41,394 nucleotides of DNA from an uncultured Akkermansia sp. (GTDB taxonomy: Bacteria > Verrucomicrobiota > Verrucomicrobiia > Verrucomicrobiales > Akkermansiaceae). The stretch's first letter is position 1, and each line of letters starts with the position of its first letter. Location of the stretch: NCBI GenBank assembly GCA_904502165.1, contig CAJGDB010000007.1, forward strand, positions 1 through 41,394, given 5' to 3'. This document shows, one piece after another, positions 17,276-24,610 of this stretch. The position numbers and the translations under genes were made by a program. The notes beneath the pieces are model-generated. The model worked only from the letters and a program-made list of their open reading frames with translations. It was not told where the DNA came from and did not search any database.

Positions 17276-18283
17276 ATGAAAACCAACTTACTGCAACCAG
17301 ACAGCAAGCATTTCTCTGGAGATGTGACTCACCTTATCTTACAGCTGGCAAGGAAACAAGGGCTTGATACAAGCGCCCAGAATGATGATTTCTTTCATCG
17401 GCTACGGAGAATAACGGAAGCTTTTGCCCGGGCGCTCGAAGATGCAGAGGAAACGGTCACCTTCCGTCAGGCTGCTGAATTCAGTCTTTTCTCGCGAGCT
17501 CATCGGCGGCCCAGCACCCTGGCCGATTTGCGTTCCTACATCAACCGCATGTGTTCCTTTCCTCATATTCCGGACATGCCCATGCGGAGCATCAGAATCG
17601 TGCATTGCAGATTCATGCTGCAGCAATGCTTTGGCCACAGCGCTCACACATACAGAAAGGCTCAGTCCGTTCTGCACAGCATATTCAACTGCGCCATGCG
17701 GCAAGGCTGGTGTTCCAATAATCCGGCTAAAGCTATCCTACGGCCGCCGGTCAAGGAAAAGCGCATTGAGATACTTTCGCTCTATCAGATTCGAGCGTTG
17801 CTCAATGCAACCCGCCAACCGGGGATGAATACCATGGAGGCCGCTCTACGCCTGATGCTTTGGTGCGGAATCCGTCCGGCAGAAATGCGCCGCCTGAGCT
17901 GGAGCGACATAGACCCGGAAGAAGGACTCGTGTATGTGGAAGGGGCTCACAGCAAGACAGGGGGAGCCCGGGCCATTCCACTGCGGGGTGGGGCAGACAT
18001 CCTGCGAGGACAGGTGCAGCAGTATGAGGGGCTCATTGCGCCGCTCGACTGGGAACGCAAATGGAAAAAGCTAAGGCATCTGGCCGGATTGACAACTTGG
18101 CAGAACGATGCCTTGCGCCATACCTTTGCCAGTATGCATCTGAAACGATTCCACAATCTCCCCCTGCTTCAGGAAGAAATGGGACACCGGAACTCTGCGC
18201 TTCTGCAAACCCGTTACCTCAACCTCCGACACATTCGGAAAAACTCAGCTACACGGTTTTTTCAGCCTGAAAACTGGTCTTGA
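17276..18283 (+). CDS. Tyrosine recombinase / phage-type integrase, orphan
   Basis: 335 residues: an N-terminal SAM-like core-binding domain (about 60-155) and a C-terminal catalytic domain. Catalytic residues visible: Arg200 in CGIRPAEMRRL, Lys227 in SKTGGAR, Arg281 in DALRHTFAS, His304 in EMGHRNS and the nucleophile Tyr314 in LLQTRYLNL. The first residue of the HxxR box is Asp278 rather than His. No excisionase, phage gene, tRNA or obvious direct repeat flanks it; it stands alone between glyA and fabH with normal-looking codon use. It could be a remnant of an integrated element, a site-specific inverter or a resident recombinase; which one cannot be told from the sequence. Confidence 0.85.
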   Translation: MKTNLLQPDSKHFSGDVTHLILQLARKQGLDTSAQNDDFFHRLRRITEAFARALEDAEETVTFRQAAEFSLFSRAHRRPSTLADLRSYINRMCSFPHIPDMPMRSIRIVHCRFMLQQCFGHSAHTYRKAQSVLHSIFNCAMRQGWCSNNPAKAILRPPVKEKRIEILSLYQIRALLNATRQPGMNTMEAALRLMLWCGIRPAEMRRLSWSDIDPEEGLVYVEGAHSKTGGARAIPLRGGADILRGQVQQYEGLIAPLDWERKWKKLRHLAGLTTWQNDALRHTFASMHLKRFHNLPLLQEEMGHRNSALLQTRYLNLRHIRKNSATRFFQPENWS

Positions 18284-18305
18284 TAGAGTCTACTCTAATT
18301 TTTTT
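18284..18305 (+). terminator. Weak terminator after recombinase
   Basis: TAGAG-TCTA-CTCTA followed by a run of about seven T starting near 18299. The stem is only five base pairs, but it begins right after the recombinase stop codon. Confidence 0.4.
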
Positions 18306-18385
18306 CGCCATAGCTGCAAAAAAAACTCGCCTTGCAGAGAGAAAGCTGGTAGGATTACAGCATTGAGACGTAACTCTACGTTGCC

Positions 18386-19402
18386 ATGAACGATCTTACT
18401 AAACCTTTCAAACGCCTGCCCGTAGCCCTTATCGGCACGGGGTCGTATGTTCCGGAACGTCGCCTGACCAATGAAGACCTGGAAAAGATGGTTGATACAT
18501 CCAACGAATGGATTGTGACCCGTACAGGCATCGAGGAGCGCCGCATCGCTGCCCCGGATGAAAAGACCAGCGACATGGCGACTCAGGCCGCCAGAAGAGC
18601 TATGGAGTCCGCCGGCATCACCGCAGAGGAAATTGACCTCATTATCGTGGCAACAGTTACGCCGGACACCTTCACCCCGTCTACCGCCTGTTATGTACAG
18701 GCCAACCTCGGTGCTGTGAATGCCGCAGCATTCGACATCTCGGCAGCCTGCTCCGGTTTCCTGTACGCCCTCAAGACGGCCGTTCAGTACATCGGCTGCG
18801 GCCAGGCCAGAACGGCCCTGATTATTGCAGCAGAAAAGCTCAGCCACATTGTAAACTGGGAAGATCGCTCTACATGCGTGCTGTTCGGCGACGGCTCCGG
18901 TGCCGCCATTCTCCGCACCGGCACAGGCATTGAAGGAGACAGCGCCGTACTGGCCTCCGACATCGGTTCCGATGGCACCCTGACCGATTTGCTCATGGTG
19001 CCCGGTGGCGGTTCTGCTATTCCCACTACAGAGGAGAATATTCAGGAAAAGCTCTACACCCTTGCCATGCGAGGCAACGAAGTATTCCGCTATGCTGTGG
19101 CTCACATGAAAGACAGCGCCCTTTCACTCATCAACCGCACCGGAATTAAGCCCGAGGATGTAGCAGTCGTTATTCCCCACCAGGCTAATCTCCGCATTAT
19201 CAATGCGGTGGCCCAGCGCTTAGGCATTCCCACGGAACGTGTATTCGTCAATGTTCACAAATACGGCAACACCTCTGCTGCAGCTGTGGCCATTGCTCTG
19301 GATGAAGTGGTGAAATCCGGCCGAGCCAAGAAGGGTGAAATCATCCTTCTGGTCACATTCGGTGCAGGTCTCACCTGGAGCTCCGCAGCCATCCGCCTGT
19401 AA
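18386..19402 (+). CDS. fabH: 3-oxoacyl-ACP synthase III (KAS III)
   Basis: 338 residues. FabH condenses acetyl-CoA (or a branched acyl-CoA) with malonyl-ACP to start fatty acid synthesis. The Cys-His-Asn triad is present: Cys122 in FDISAACSGFLYAL, His265 in VVIPHQANLRI and Asn295 in YGNTSAAAVAIAL. 'GTGSYVPERRLTN' and 'EWIVTRTGIEERRIA' are the family's N-terminal markers. Length is normal. It is monocistronic here, ending 32 bases before a strong hairpin; other fab genes are absent. Its promoter is unclear: TTGCAG at 18332 with a poor -10 is the only candidate I see. Confidence 0.95.
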   Translation: MNDLTKPFKRLPVALIGTGSYVPERRLTNEDLEKMVDTSNEWIVTRTGIEERRIAAPDEKTSDMATQAARRAMESAGITAEEIDLIIVATVTPDTFTPSTACYVQANLGAVNAAAFDISAACSGFLYALKTAVQYIGCGQARTALIIAAEKLSHIVNWEDRSTCVLFGDGSGAAILRTGTGIEGDSAVLASDIGSDGTLTDLLMVPGGGSAIPTTEENIQEKLYTLAMRGNEVFRYAVAHMKDSALSLINRTGIKPEDVAVVIPHQANLRIINAVAQRLGIPTERVFVNVHKYGNTSAAAVAIALDEVVKSGRAKKGEIILLVTFGAGLTWSSAAIRL

Positions 19403-19433
19403 GCAGCCCCCCCACCAGAACAACTCTCACAAT

Positions 19434-19461
19434 CACCCCGATTTCAGACGAAATCGGGGTG
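19434..19461 (+). terminator. Terminator after fabH
   Basis: CACCCCGATTTC, loop AGAC, GAAATCGGGGTG is a perfect 12-base stem starting 32 bases after the fabH stop. The following sequence GTTCATTTA is only moderately T-rich. Confidence 0.75.
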
Positions 19462-19567
19462 GTTCATTTATGCCGTGCTCATCAGCCTTGCAGCCGGACT
19501 CATATCCCCCCCCTCATTCCCGGCTGAAAACAGCGCTTTTTATAACCGGTCGGCATAGCGAATTTCC

Positions 19568-19596
19568 TTGACACCACCTGCATTATCCGGCAGAAT
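19568..19596 (+). promoter_or_regulatory. Promoter of CysJ-like reductase
   Basis: TTGACA, 17 bases, CAGAAT. It ends 33 bases before ATG 19630 and 48 before ATG 19645, giving a normal leader. Confidence 0.55.
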
Positions 19597-19629
19597 AACA
19601 ACCAGCAAAGCTCTTGCCTTTATACTACA

Positions 19630-20757
19630 ATGGAACCATACAGCATGAAAAATCCGTTCCCGGCCACCGTACTGGGAGTCCGTTCTGTTACCAAGCCCGG
19701 CAGCGCCAAGGAAACAATCCATGTGGATTATTCTCTGGAAGGCTCCGGCCTGACCTACACGACAGGTGACGCTCTGGGTGTCATTCCCTGCAATGATCCT
19801 GCCCTGGTGGATGCGCTGATTGCAGCCCTCGGTCTCGACGCAACGGCTCAGGTTCCCACTCCCGCAGGTGATACAGCAACGCTGCGTGAGGCTCTGATTT
19901 CGTCGTACGACATCACCAATCTGAAGAAAGGCATGCTCACTAAGTGGAATGCCGTGGCCAATAGCGAGAAGCTTGCCGCCATTCTGGCAGATAAGGATGC
20001 CCTCAAGGATTTCTGCTGGGGGCGCGATGTGCTTGACATCGCAACCTGCCCCACCTGCAAGGCTGTATTCTCTGATGCTGCTGAATTTGTAAGCATTCTG
20101 GGCAAGATTTCCCCACGTCTGTACTCCATTGCATCCAGCCCCGATGCCGTTCCCGGTCAGGTTTCTCTTTGTGTGGGCGCAGTGCGTTACACCTCCAACG
20201 ACCGCAAACGCGGTGGCGTGTGCTCCACCTTTATGGCTGATCGCATTCAGCCCGGAGACAAGGTGAAAGTATTTGTCCACAGCAACAAGAATTTCCGTCT
20301 GCCGGAGGATGGCGACACCCCCATCATCATGGTGGGACCGGGTACAGGCATTGCTCCTTTCCGTGCATTCTGGCAGCAGCGTGTCGCAGATAAGGCCACC
20401 GGCCCTATGTGGCTGTTCTTCGGCAATCCCTATCAGGCTACCGACAACTGCTACGAGGACGAAACAGCCCCGCTTGTGGAAAGTGGCAAGCTGAAGCTCT
20501 CGGTTGCATGGAGCCGCGACCAGGAGTACAAGATTTACGTACAGAACCTCATGGAGCAGGCTGGTGAGGAAGTATGGCAATGGCTCGAAAAGGGAGCAGC
20601 TTTCTACATGTGCGGTGATGCCAACCGCATGGCCAAGGATGTAGAAAAGGCCCTGCTTGCCATCATTTCCAAATATGGTAACCGCTCTGAGGAAGAAGCT
20701 CTGGCCTACCTTGCAGATATGAAGGCAGCCAAGCGCTACCAGAAGGATGTCTATTGA
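19630..20757 (+). CDS. CysJ-like FAD/NADPH reductase lacking the FMN domain
   Basis: 375 residues that match only the C-terminal two thirds of sulfite reductase flavoprotein / cytochrome P450 reductase. The FAD part has RLYSIASSP and GGVCSTFMADR; the NADP part has MVGPGTGIAPFRAFW, WLFFGNP, 'FYMCGDANRMAKDVEKALL' and a C-terminal aromatic (Tyr). The flavodoxin (FMN) domain that normally precedes is absent, and no separate flavodoxin or CysI-type hemoprotein gene is beside it. 'CPTCKAVFSDAAEFV' carries extra cysteines. It probably passes electrons from NADPH to a partner protein encoded elsewhere. The start may be ATG 19630 or ATG 19645 (MKNPFPATV); neither has a Shine-Dalgarno. Confidence 0.82.
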   Translation: MEPYSMKNPFPATVLGVRSVTKPGSAKETIHVDYSLEGSGLTYTTGDALGVIPCNDPALVDALIAALGLDATAQVPTPAGDTATLREALISSYDITNLKKGMLTKWNAVANSEKLAAILADKDALKDFCWGRDVLDIATCPTCKAVFSDAAEFVSILGKISPRLYSIASSPDAVPGQVSLCVGAVRYTSNDRKRGGVCSTFMADRIQPGDKVKVFVHSNKNFRLPEDGDTPIIMVGPGTGIAPFRAFWQQRVADKATGPMWLFFGNPYQATDNCYEDETAPLVESGKLKLSVAWSRDQEYKIYVQNLMEQAGEEVWQWLEKGAAFYMCGDANRMAKDVEKALLAIISKYGNRSEEEALAYLADMKAAKRYQKDVY

Positions 20758-20795
20758 TATTCCGGGGAGAACCTGACAGCTCTCCTTCGCAAAGA

Positions 20796-20835
20796 AAAAG
20801 GCCTGAGAAGCAATTCTCAGACCTTTTCCTTTTTT
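20796..20835. terminator. Bidirectional terminator between convergent genes
   Basis: AAAAGGCCTGAGAA, loop GCAA, TTCTCAGACCTTTT with one C-A mismatch, followed by CCTTTTTT on the plus strand. A-run on the left gives a T-run for minus-strand transcripts, so it can serve both the reductase and the peroxiredoxin gene. Confidence 0.75.
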
Positions 20836-20850
20836 ATCTGACAAGAAGGT

Positions 20851-21474
20851 TTATACATTTGAGAGGTATTGGGAGACACCCTCGTGCGTTGGCTGCATCG
20901 CAGCCTGCCCCGGATGCCACCCCAGCGGGCAGACTTCTCCATACTGCTCGAAATGCTGCAAAGCATCCACAATGCGGAGAGCTTCCTCCACAGAACGCCC
21001 CAGCGGCATATCATTCACCAACTGGTGCCGCACAATACCTTGTTTATCGATAAGGAACAGTCCGCGATACGCGACCAGCTCCCCCTTAACATGCAGTCGC
21101 CCTTCGGCATCCACATAACGTTCACCTGCCAGTACCTCATAAGCATCTGAAATAGTCTTATTCGTATCAGCTACCAGAGGATACGTGACCCCGCAGATGC
21201 CGCCTTCGCTCTGAGGCTTCTGACACCAGGCCCAATGGCTGTATTCTGTATCTGTCGAACACCCGACTACAACCGTATTGCGCTTGGCGAACTCCGGCAG
21301 TGCCGCCTGAAAGCCCAGCAGCTCTGTGGGGCAGACAAAGGTAAAATCCTTCGGGTAAAAGAAGAACAGAACATACTTCTTATCAATGTAGTCCGTGAGG
21401 CTGAAATTGTTGATGATTTCGCCATCAACTACGGCTGTTGCATGAAATACGGGAGCTTGTTTTCCTACTAACAT
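20851..21474 (-). CDS. Typical 2-Cys peroxiredoxin (AhpC/Prx1 group)
   Basis: 207 residues; reduces hydrogen peroxide and organic peroxides using thioredoxin or AhpF-type donors. The peroxidatic Cys48 is in FYPKDFTFVCPTE and the resolving Cys182 in EVCPLGWHPG. Cys72, Cys84 and Cys94 are additional. 'HWAWCQKPQSEGG' is the usual active-site loop. The C-terminal tail after 'HPGQAAMQPTHEGVSQYL' is of the sensitive YF-less type. I take ATG 21474 (MLVGKQAPVF) as in most homologues; an ATG at 21483 would add three residues. It is divergent from the NagX-like gene and has a clear promoter. Confidence 0.92.
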   Translation of the reverse strand: MLVGKQAPVFHATAVVDGEIINNFSLTDYIDKKYVLFFFYPKDFTFVCPTELLGFQAALPEFAKRNTVVVGCSTDTEYSHWAWCQKPQSEGGICGVTYPLVADTNKTISDAYEVLAGERYVDAEGRLHVKGELVAYRGLFLIDKQGIVRHQLVNDMPLGRSVEEALRIVDALQHFEQYGEVCPLGWHPGQAAMQPTHEGVSQYLSNV

Positions 21475-21500
21475 AATATGCATTATTGGTTGTTGGCGGT

Positions 21501-21529
21501 ATGATACTCTAATCCGCGTTTCTGTTCAA
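21501..21529 (-). promoter_or_regulatory. Promoter of peroxiredoxin gene
   Basis: Minus strand: TTGAAC, 17 bases, TATCAT, ending 26 bases before ATG 21474. It points away from the NagX-like promoter in the same 128-base region. Confidence 0.6.
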
Positions 21530-21566
21530 GCTTTTTTAGAATTTTTCTAAATATATTTTTCATTCC

Positions 21567-21595
21567 TTGCAAAAACAAAGTTTGTCTGATAGAAT
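21567..21595 (+). promoter_or_regulatory. Promoter of NagX-like gene
   Basis: TTGCAA, 17 bases, TAGAAT, then 7 bases to ATG 21603. The predicted transcript begins at the ATG (leaderless). It rules out the in-frame TTG at 21567, which is part of the -35. Confidence 0.7.
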
Positions 21596-21602
21596 AGATA
21601 GC

Positions 21603-22679
21603 ATGGAGACACCCTCTGTGCGCCTGACTTCGCTTGATGCCCTGCGCGGGCTGGATATGCTCATCATTCTGGGGCTTGATGCCCTGGTATATGCACTCTA
21701 TCCCCTGTACAGCGGTAATGAGTTCTGGCAATTTGCGCGCAACCAGCTGGGGCATGCTCCCTGGGAGGGGCTCCGTGTATACGACTGTGTCTTCCCTCTC
21801 TTCGTATTCATTTCGGGCACAGCCATGTGTTTTTCCCACTTGCGACGCATGGATAGTACCCCGATGCAGCTTCTGCGGAAAATATGGGTGCGGGCTCTTC
21901 TACTGGTACTGCTGGGATTCTTCATCAACGGAATCATCAGCTGGGAACTGCGGAGTATGCGCTTTGCCTCTGTGCTAGGTCTTATCGGTATTTCCGGGGC
22001 TCTTGCGGGCAGTTTGACCCTGCTCTGCGGTGGGCGCGTGCTGCCGAATCTGATCATGACAGTCCTTCTGCTGGTCAGCATAGGAACCGCCCAGTTCACC
22101 TGCGGAGACTTCACCCCAGGGGGGTGCTTTAATGCAAAGGTAGATGCGCTGCTCTGCCCGGGCGTATTGCATAGCGGCAGCTACGATCCGGAAGGCCCCC
22201 TCTGCATCCTCTCTGCCACCGCCCTCTGCCTGCTGGGGTACAGCGTCGGGCGCTTCTTCCTCAACATCGAAAACGCCATCCTGCGCTCCCTCATCATGCT
22301 TGGCGCGGGGCTGCTTCTCTTCCTGACGGGGTATTTCCTGCCCATACCAGTAATCAAGGGCATCTGGACCCCAACATTCGTACTCTGCACAGCCGGCATC
22401 GGAACAGCGCTCCTCTCCGTACTGCATCTGCTTATCGATGTAGCTGGGCTGCATCATCTCTGCATGCCTTTCCGGGTCGTGGGGCTCAATGCCCTTGCGG
22501 TCTATATGGTCATTCACATTGTAGACCTCCAGGCGCTTTCGGCCCGTGCTTTCAGCGGCACATGGGGGCTCTTTCTCAATGCCGACTGGCAGCGTGTGGC
22601 CAATGCCGCCGTTGCCCTTATGCTAGCATGGGGCTTCTGTTACTTCCTGTACCGCAAGCGTGTGTTCATTAAAATTTAG
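21603..22679 (+). CDS. NagX/DUF5009-type membrane acyltransferase-like protein
   Basis: 358 residues with about ten membrane segments. The N-terminal 'RLTSLDALRGLDMLIILGLDAL' and 'GLRVYDCVFPLFVFISGTAMCFS' are the marks of the DUF5009/NagX family, related to heparan-alpha-glucosaminide N-acetyltransferase (HGSNAT) and acyltransferase-3 proteins. Members often sit with amino-sugar catabolic genes and may transacylate or transport amino sugars; the reaction is unproven. Here no sugar gene is adjacent. The 3' end overlaps the end of tag by 11 bases on the opposite strand, so the two stops lie within each other's coding sequence. Confidence 0.78.
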   Translation: METPSVRLTSLDALRGLDMLIILGLDALVYALYPLYSGNEFWQFARNQLGHAPWEGLRVYDCVFPLFVFISGTAMCFSHLRRMDSTPMQLLRKIWVRALLLVLLGFFINGIISWELRSMRFASVLGLIGISGALAGSLTLLCGGRVLPNLIMTVLLLVSIGTAQFTCGDFTPGGCFNAKVDALLCPGVLHSGSYDPEGPLCILSATALCLLGYSVGRFFLNIENAILRSLIMLGAGLLLFLTGYFLPIPVIKGIWTPTFVLCTAGIGTALLSVLHLLIDVAGLHHLCMPFRVVGLNALAVYMVIHIVDLQALSARAFSGTWGLFLNADWQRVANAAVALMLAWGFCYFLYRKRVFIKI

Positions 22680-23208
22680 AACATTCGCAGCCATGCCCCT
22701 GAATAATCCCGACGGCCTGCAGCCAGGAATAGATGGTGACACTCCCCAAATAGCGCATACCCCTTCTTTTCAAATCACTCGCAAGCGCATCTGATAAGGG
22801 AGAAGAGGTCCGGTTGTGCCATGGTTCTCTTACTGGGTGTCCATCCGCGAATCCCCATGCATAGGAGGCAAAAGAACCATATTCCAGCTGAATACGCAGA
22901 AAAACCCGGCTGTTGGTGATAGCAGCCTCAAGTTTCCTGCGGTGGCGGATGAGGCCTGGGTTCTGCATCATCTCTTCCAACTCCGCTTCTCCGTATGCTG
23001 CAACATCCGCAGCATTGAATCCTGCAAAAGCCTGGCGGAACGCCTCCCGTTTATTCAGCACACACTCCCAGGACAATCCAGCCACAAAGGACTCAAGCAG
23101 CAGCATTTCATAGAGGTAGTGGTCATCATGCGAAGGCTCTCCCCACTCGTCATCGTGGTACTTCACATAAATCGGGTTACCTTCATTTACCCAGTGGCAG
23201 CGTTTCAT
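22669..23208 (-). CDS. tag: DNA-3-methyladenine glycosylase I
   Basis: 179 residues; excises 3-methyladenine from alkylated DNA. The zinc snap is intact: Cys4 and His18 at the N-terminus (MKRCHWVNEGNPIYVKYHDDEWG) and His172 and Cys176 at the C-terminus (GHGCECSKF). Glu38 and Trp46 in 'LLLESFVAGLSWECVL' match the E. coli binding pocket, as does 'NRTSSPLSDALASDLKRRGM'. The gene begins 4 bases after the T-run of the terminator that closes the upstream aminotransferase gene, and I see no promoter of its own, so expression may depend on terminator read-through. Confidence 0.93.
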   Translation of the reverse strand: MKRCHWVNEGNPIYVKYHDDEWGEPSHDDHYLYEMLLLESFVAGLSWECVLNKREAFRQAFAGFNAADVAAYGEAELEEMMQNPGLIRHRRKLEAAITNSRVFLRIQLEYGSFASYAWGFADGHPVREPWHNRTSSPLSDALASDLKRRGMRYLGSVTIYSWLQAVGIIQGHGCECSKF

Positions 23209-23212
23209 TGGT

Positions 23213-23246
23213 AAAAAACCGGCGCAGGAAGCTTCCTGCGCCGGTT
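23213..23246 (-). terminator. 30-base perfect palindrome terminator after aminotransferase
   Basis: Bases 23217-23246 form a perfect palindrome (centre AAGCTT), followed on the minus strand by TTTTTT. It is a textbook intrinsic terminator for the aminotransferase gene, 21 bases after its stop. Confidence 0.9.
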
Positions 23247-23267
23247 GAATCAGTTTTACGAAAATAA

Positions 23268-24434
23268 TCAGTGCTTCTTGCAGAAGTCCTCGAGGCGGTC
23301 AAGACCTTCCTTGAGAACATCCAGAGAAGTGCAGTAGGAGATACGGATAGCCTTATCGTTACCGAAAGCAATACCAGGCACAGCGGCCACCTTGTAACGG
23401 TCGAGCAGCTTCTCGCAAAGTTCCAGAGACCCCATACCGAAAGCGGAGGTATCAATGAAGAAGTAGAAAGCGCCCTTGGGTTCTACAACCTTGATTTTGG
23501 GCATGGCGCTCAGGCGGCTGTAGACATACTGGCGGCGGAAATCGTATTCCTCGCGCAGGTCAGAAATGAAGCTCTGATCACCGGTAAGAGCCTCAATGGC
23601 ACCATACTGGCAGAACGTCGTGGCGTTAGAAGCCGTGTGATCCTGAATAAGCTTGATGAATTTAGCAATGTGAGCCGGAGCAGCGGAGTAGCCCAGACGC
23701 CAGCCCGTCATGGCATAGCCCTTGGAGAAACCATTGATGGTAATGGTGAGGTTGTAGATTTCCTCACTCAGGGAAGCCATGGAAACGTGCTTGGTATCAC
23801 CATATACCAAGTGCTCATAGATCTCGTCAGCAATGATGAGGATATCCTCGTCCACCGCAATCTGGCCCAGAGCGCGCAGCTCGTCTTCCGTGTAAACGGT
23901 GCCGGTCGGGTTGTGCGGGGTGGTCAGGATAATCATCTTGGTGCGGGGAGTCATGGCGTTCTCGAACTCCTCGGGAGTAATCTTCCAGCCGTTTTCAGCC
24001 TTCGTCTCCACATACACAGGAGTACCGCCGCAAAGCTCAACCATGGAGGGATAGCTCACCCAGTAGGGAGAAGGAATGATAACCTCATCACCTGCAGAAA
24101 TGGTAGCACGCAGGGCTGTATACACGGCAGGCTTGGCGCCGCTGCATACGCAAATCTGGTCGGGGGTGTATTCAAGGCCGTTATCGCGCTTGAGCTTATC
24201 AGAAATAGCCTGGCGAAGCTGGGGCAAACCAACAGAGGGGGTGTACTTGGTAGCACCATTGTTCAGAGCCTCGATAGCGGCTTTCTTGATATTCTCGGGG
24301 GTATCCTTATCGGGCTCGCCACCAGCCAGGCCATACACCTGCTCGCCGCGGGCCTTCATCTCCTTGGCCTTGTTGGTTACAGCCAGAGTCAGAGAGGGCG
24401 TCAGGGAATCAGCGCAATCAGAAATGAAATCCAT
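23268..24434 (-). CDS. PLP-dependent class I aminotransferase, aspartate type
   Basis: 388 residues, fold type I. The PLP lysine is K238 in INGFSKGYAMTGWRLGY; Asp203 and Tyr206 lie in IADEIYEHLVY; Asn175 in TTPHNPTGTV; Arg367-region 'IRISYC' binds the substrate carboxylate. 'ATKYTPSVGLPQLRQAI' and 'AGGEPDKDTPENI' are typical of the AspB/Ib subgroup, which transaminates aspartate and 2-oxoglutarate and sometimes prephenate. The exact substrate cannot be fixed from sequence. It has its own promoter with a leader of about 60 bases and is closed by a strong terminator before tag. Confidence 0.9.
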   Translation of the reverse strand: MDFISDCADSLTPSLTLAVTNKAKEMKARGEQVYGLAGGEPDKDTPENIKKAAIEALNNGATKYTPSVGLPQLRQAISDKLKRDNGLEYTPDQICVCSGAKPAVYTALRATISAGDEVIIPSPYWVSYPSMVELCGGTPVYVETKAENGWKITPEEFENAMTPRTKMIILTTPHNPTGTVYTEDELRALGQIAVDEDILIIADEIYEHLVYGDTKHVSMASLSEEIYNLTITINGFSKGYAMTGWRLGYSAAPAHIAKFIKLIQDHTASNATTFCQYGAIEALTGDQSFISDLREEYDFRRQYVYSRLSAMPKIKVVEPKGAFYFFIDTSAFGMGSLELCEKLLDRYKVAAVPGIAFGNDKAIRISYCTSLDVLKEGLDRLEDFCKKH

Positions 24435-24501
24435 TGTAGTGAAAATCGGTTAAATTGTAGACACGGGACATGCGTACGCCACGCGACGCACACCGCGGGT
24501 T

Positions 24502-24530
24502 ATTCTACGCGCCTGATTCTGCTTTGGCAA
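24502..24530 (-). promoter_or_regulatory. Promoter of aminotransferase gene
   Basis: Minus strand: TTGCCA, 17 bases, TAGAAT, 67 bases upstream of ATG 24434. This leaves a leader of about 60 bases, the longest in the window; it includes GC-rich inverted stretches (GCGTCGCG / GCGTACGC) but no riboswitch I recognise. Confidence 0.6.
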
Positions 24531-24571
24531 GGAAATTCTATACACGTGACACGCTTTCCTGCGATTCACCC

Positions 24572-24599
24572 TTGCAATTCAGGAAATGCAGCGTACAAT
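24572..24599 (+). promoter_or_regulatory. Promoter of BASS transporter gene
   Basis: TTGCAA, 16 bases, TACAAT, then 11 bases to ATG 24611. The leader would be about 5 bases at most. Confidence 0.6.
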
Positions 24600-24610
24600 G
24601 CCATGCCGAC

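Noticed and set aside
17143..18385. Mobile element or genomic island around the recombinase
   Set aside because: No cargo genes, tRNA target or direct repeats are visible; neighbours are housekeeping genes with their own promoters and terminators.
19540..20844. Long minus-strand open frames opposite fabH (18290-19105) and the CysJ-like gene (19540-20844)
   Set aside because: Both are shadows of strongly conserved plus-strand genes and run through a promoter and a terminator.
24435..24501. Riboswitch or attenuator in the leader of the aminotransferase gene
   Set aside because: About 60 bases are available, with GC-rich partial inverted repeats but no known aptamer pattern, leader peptide or T-run.
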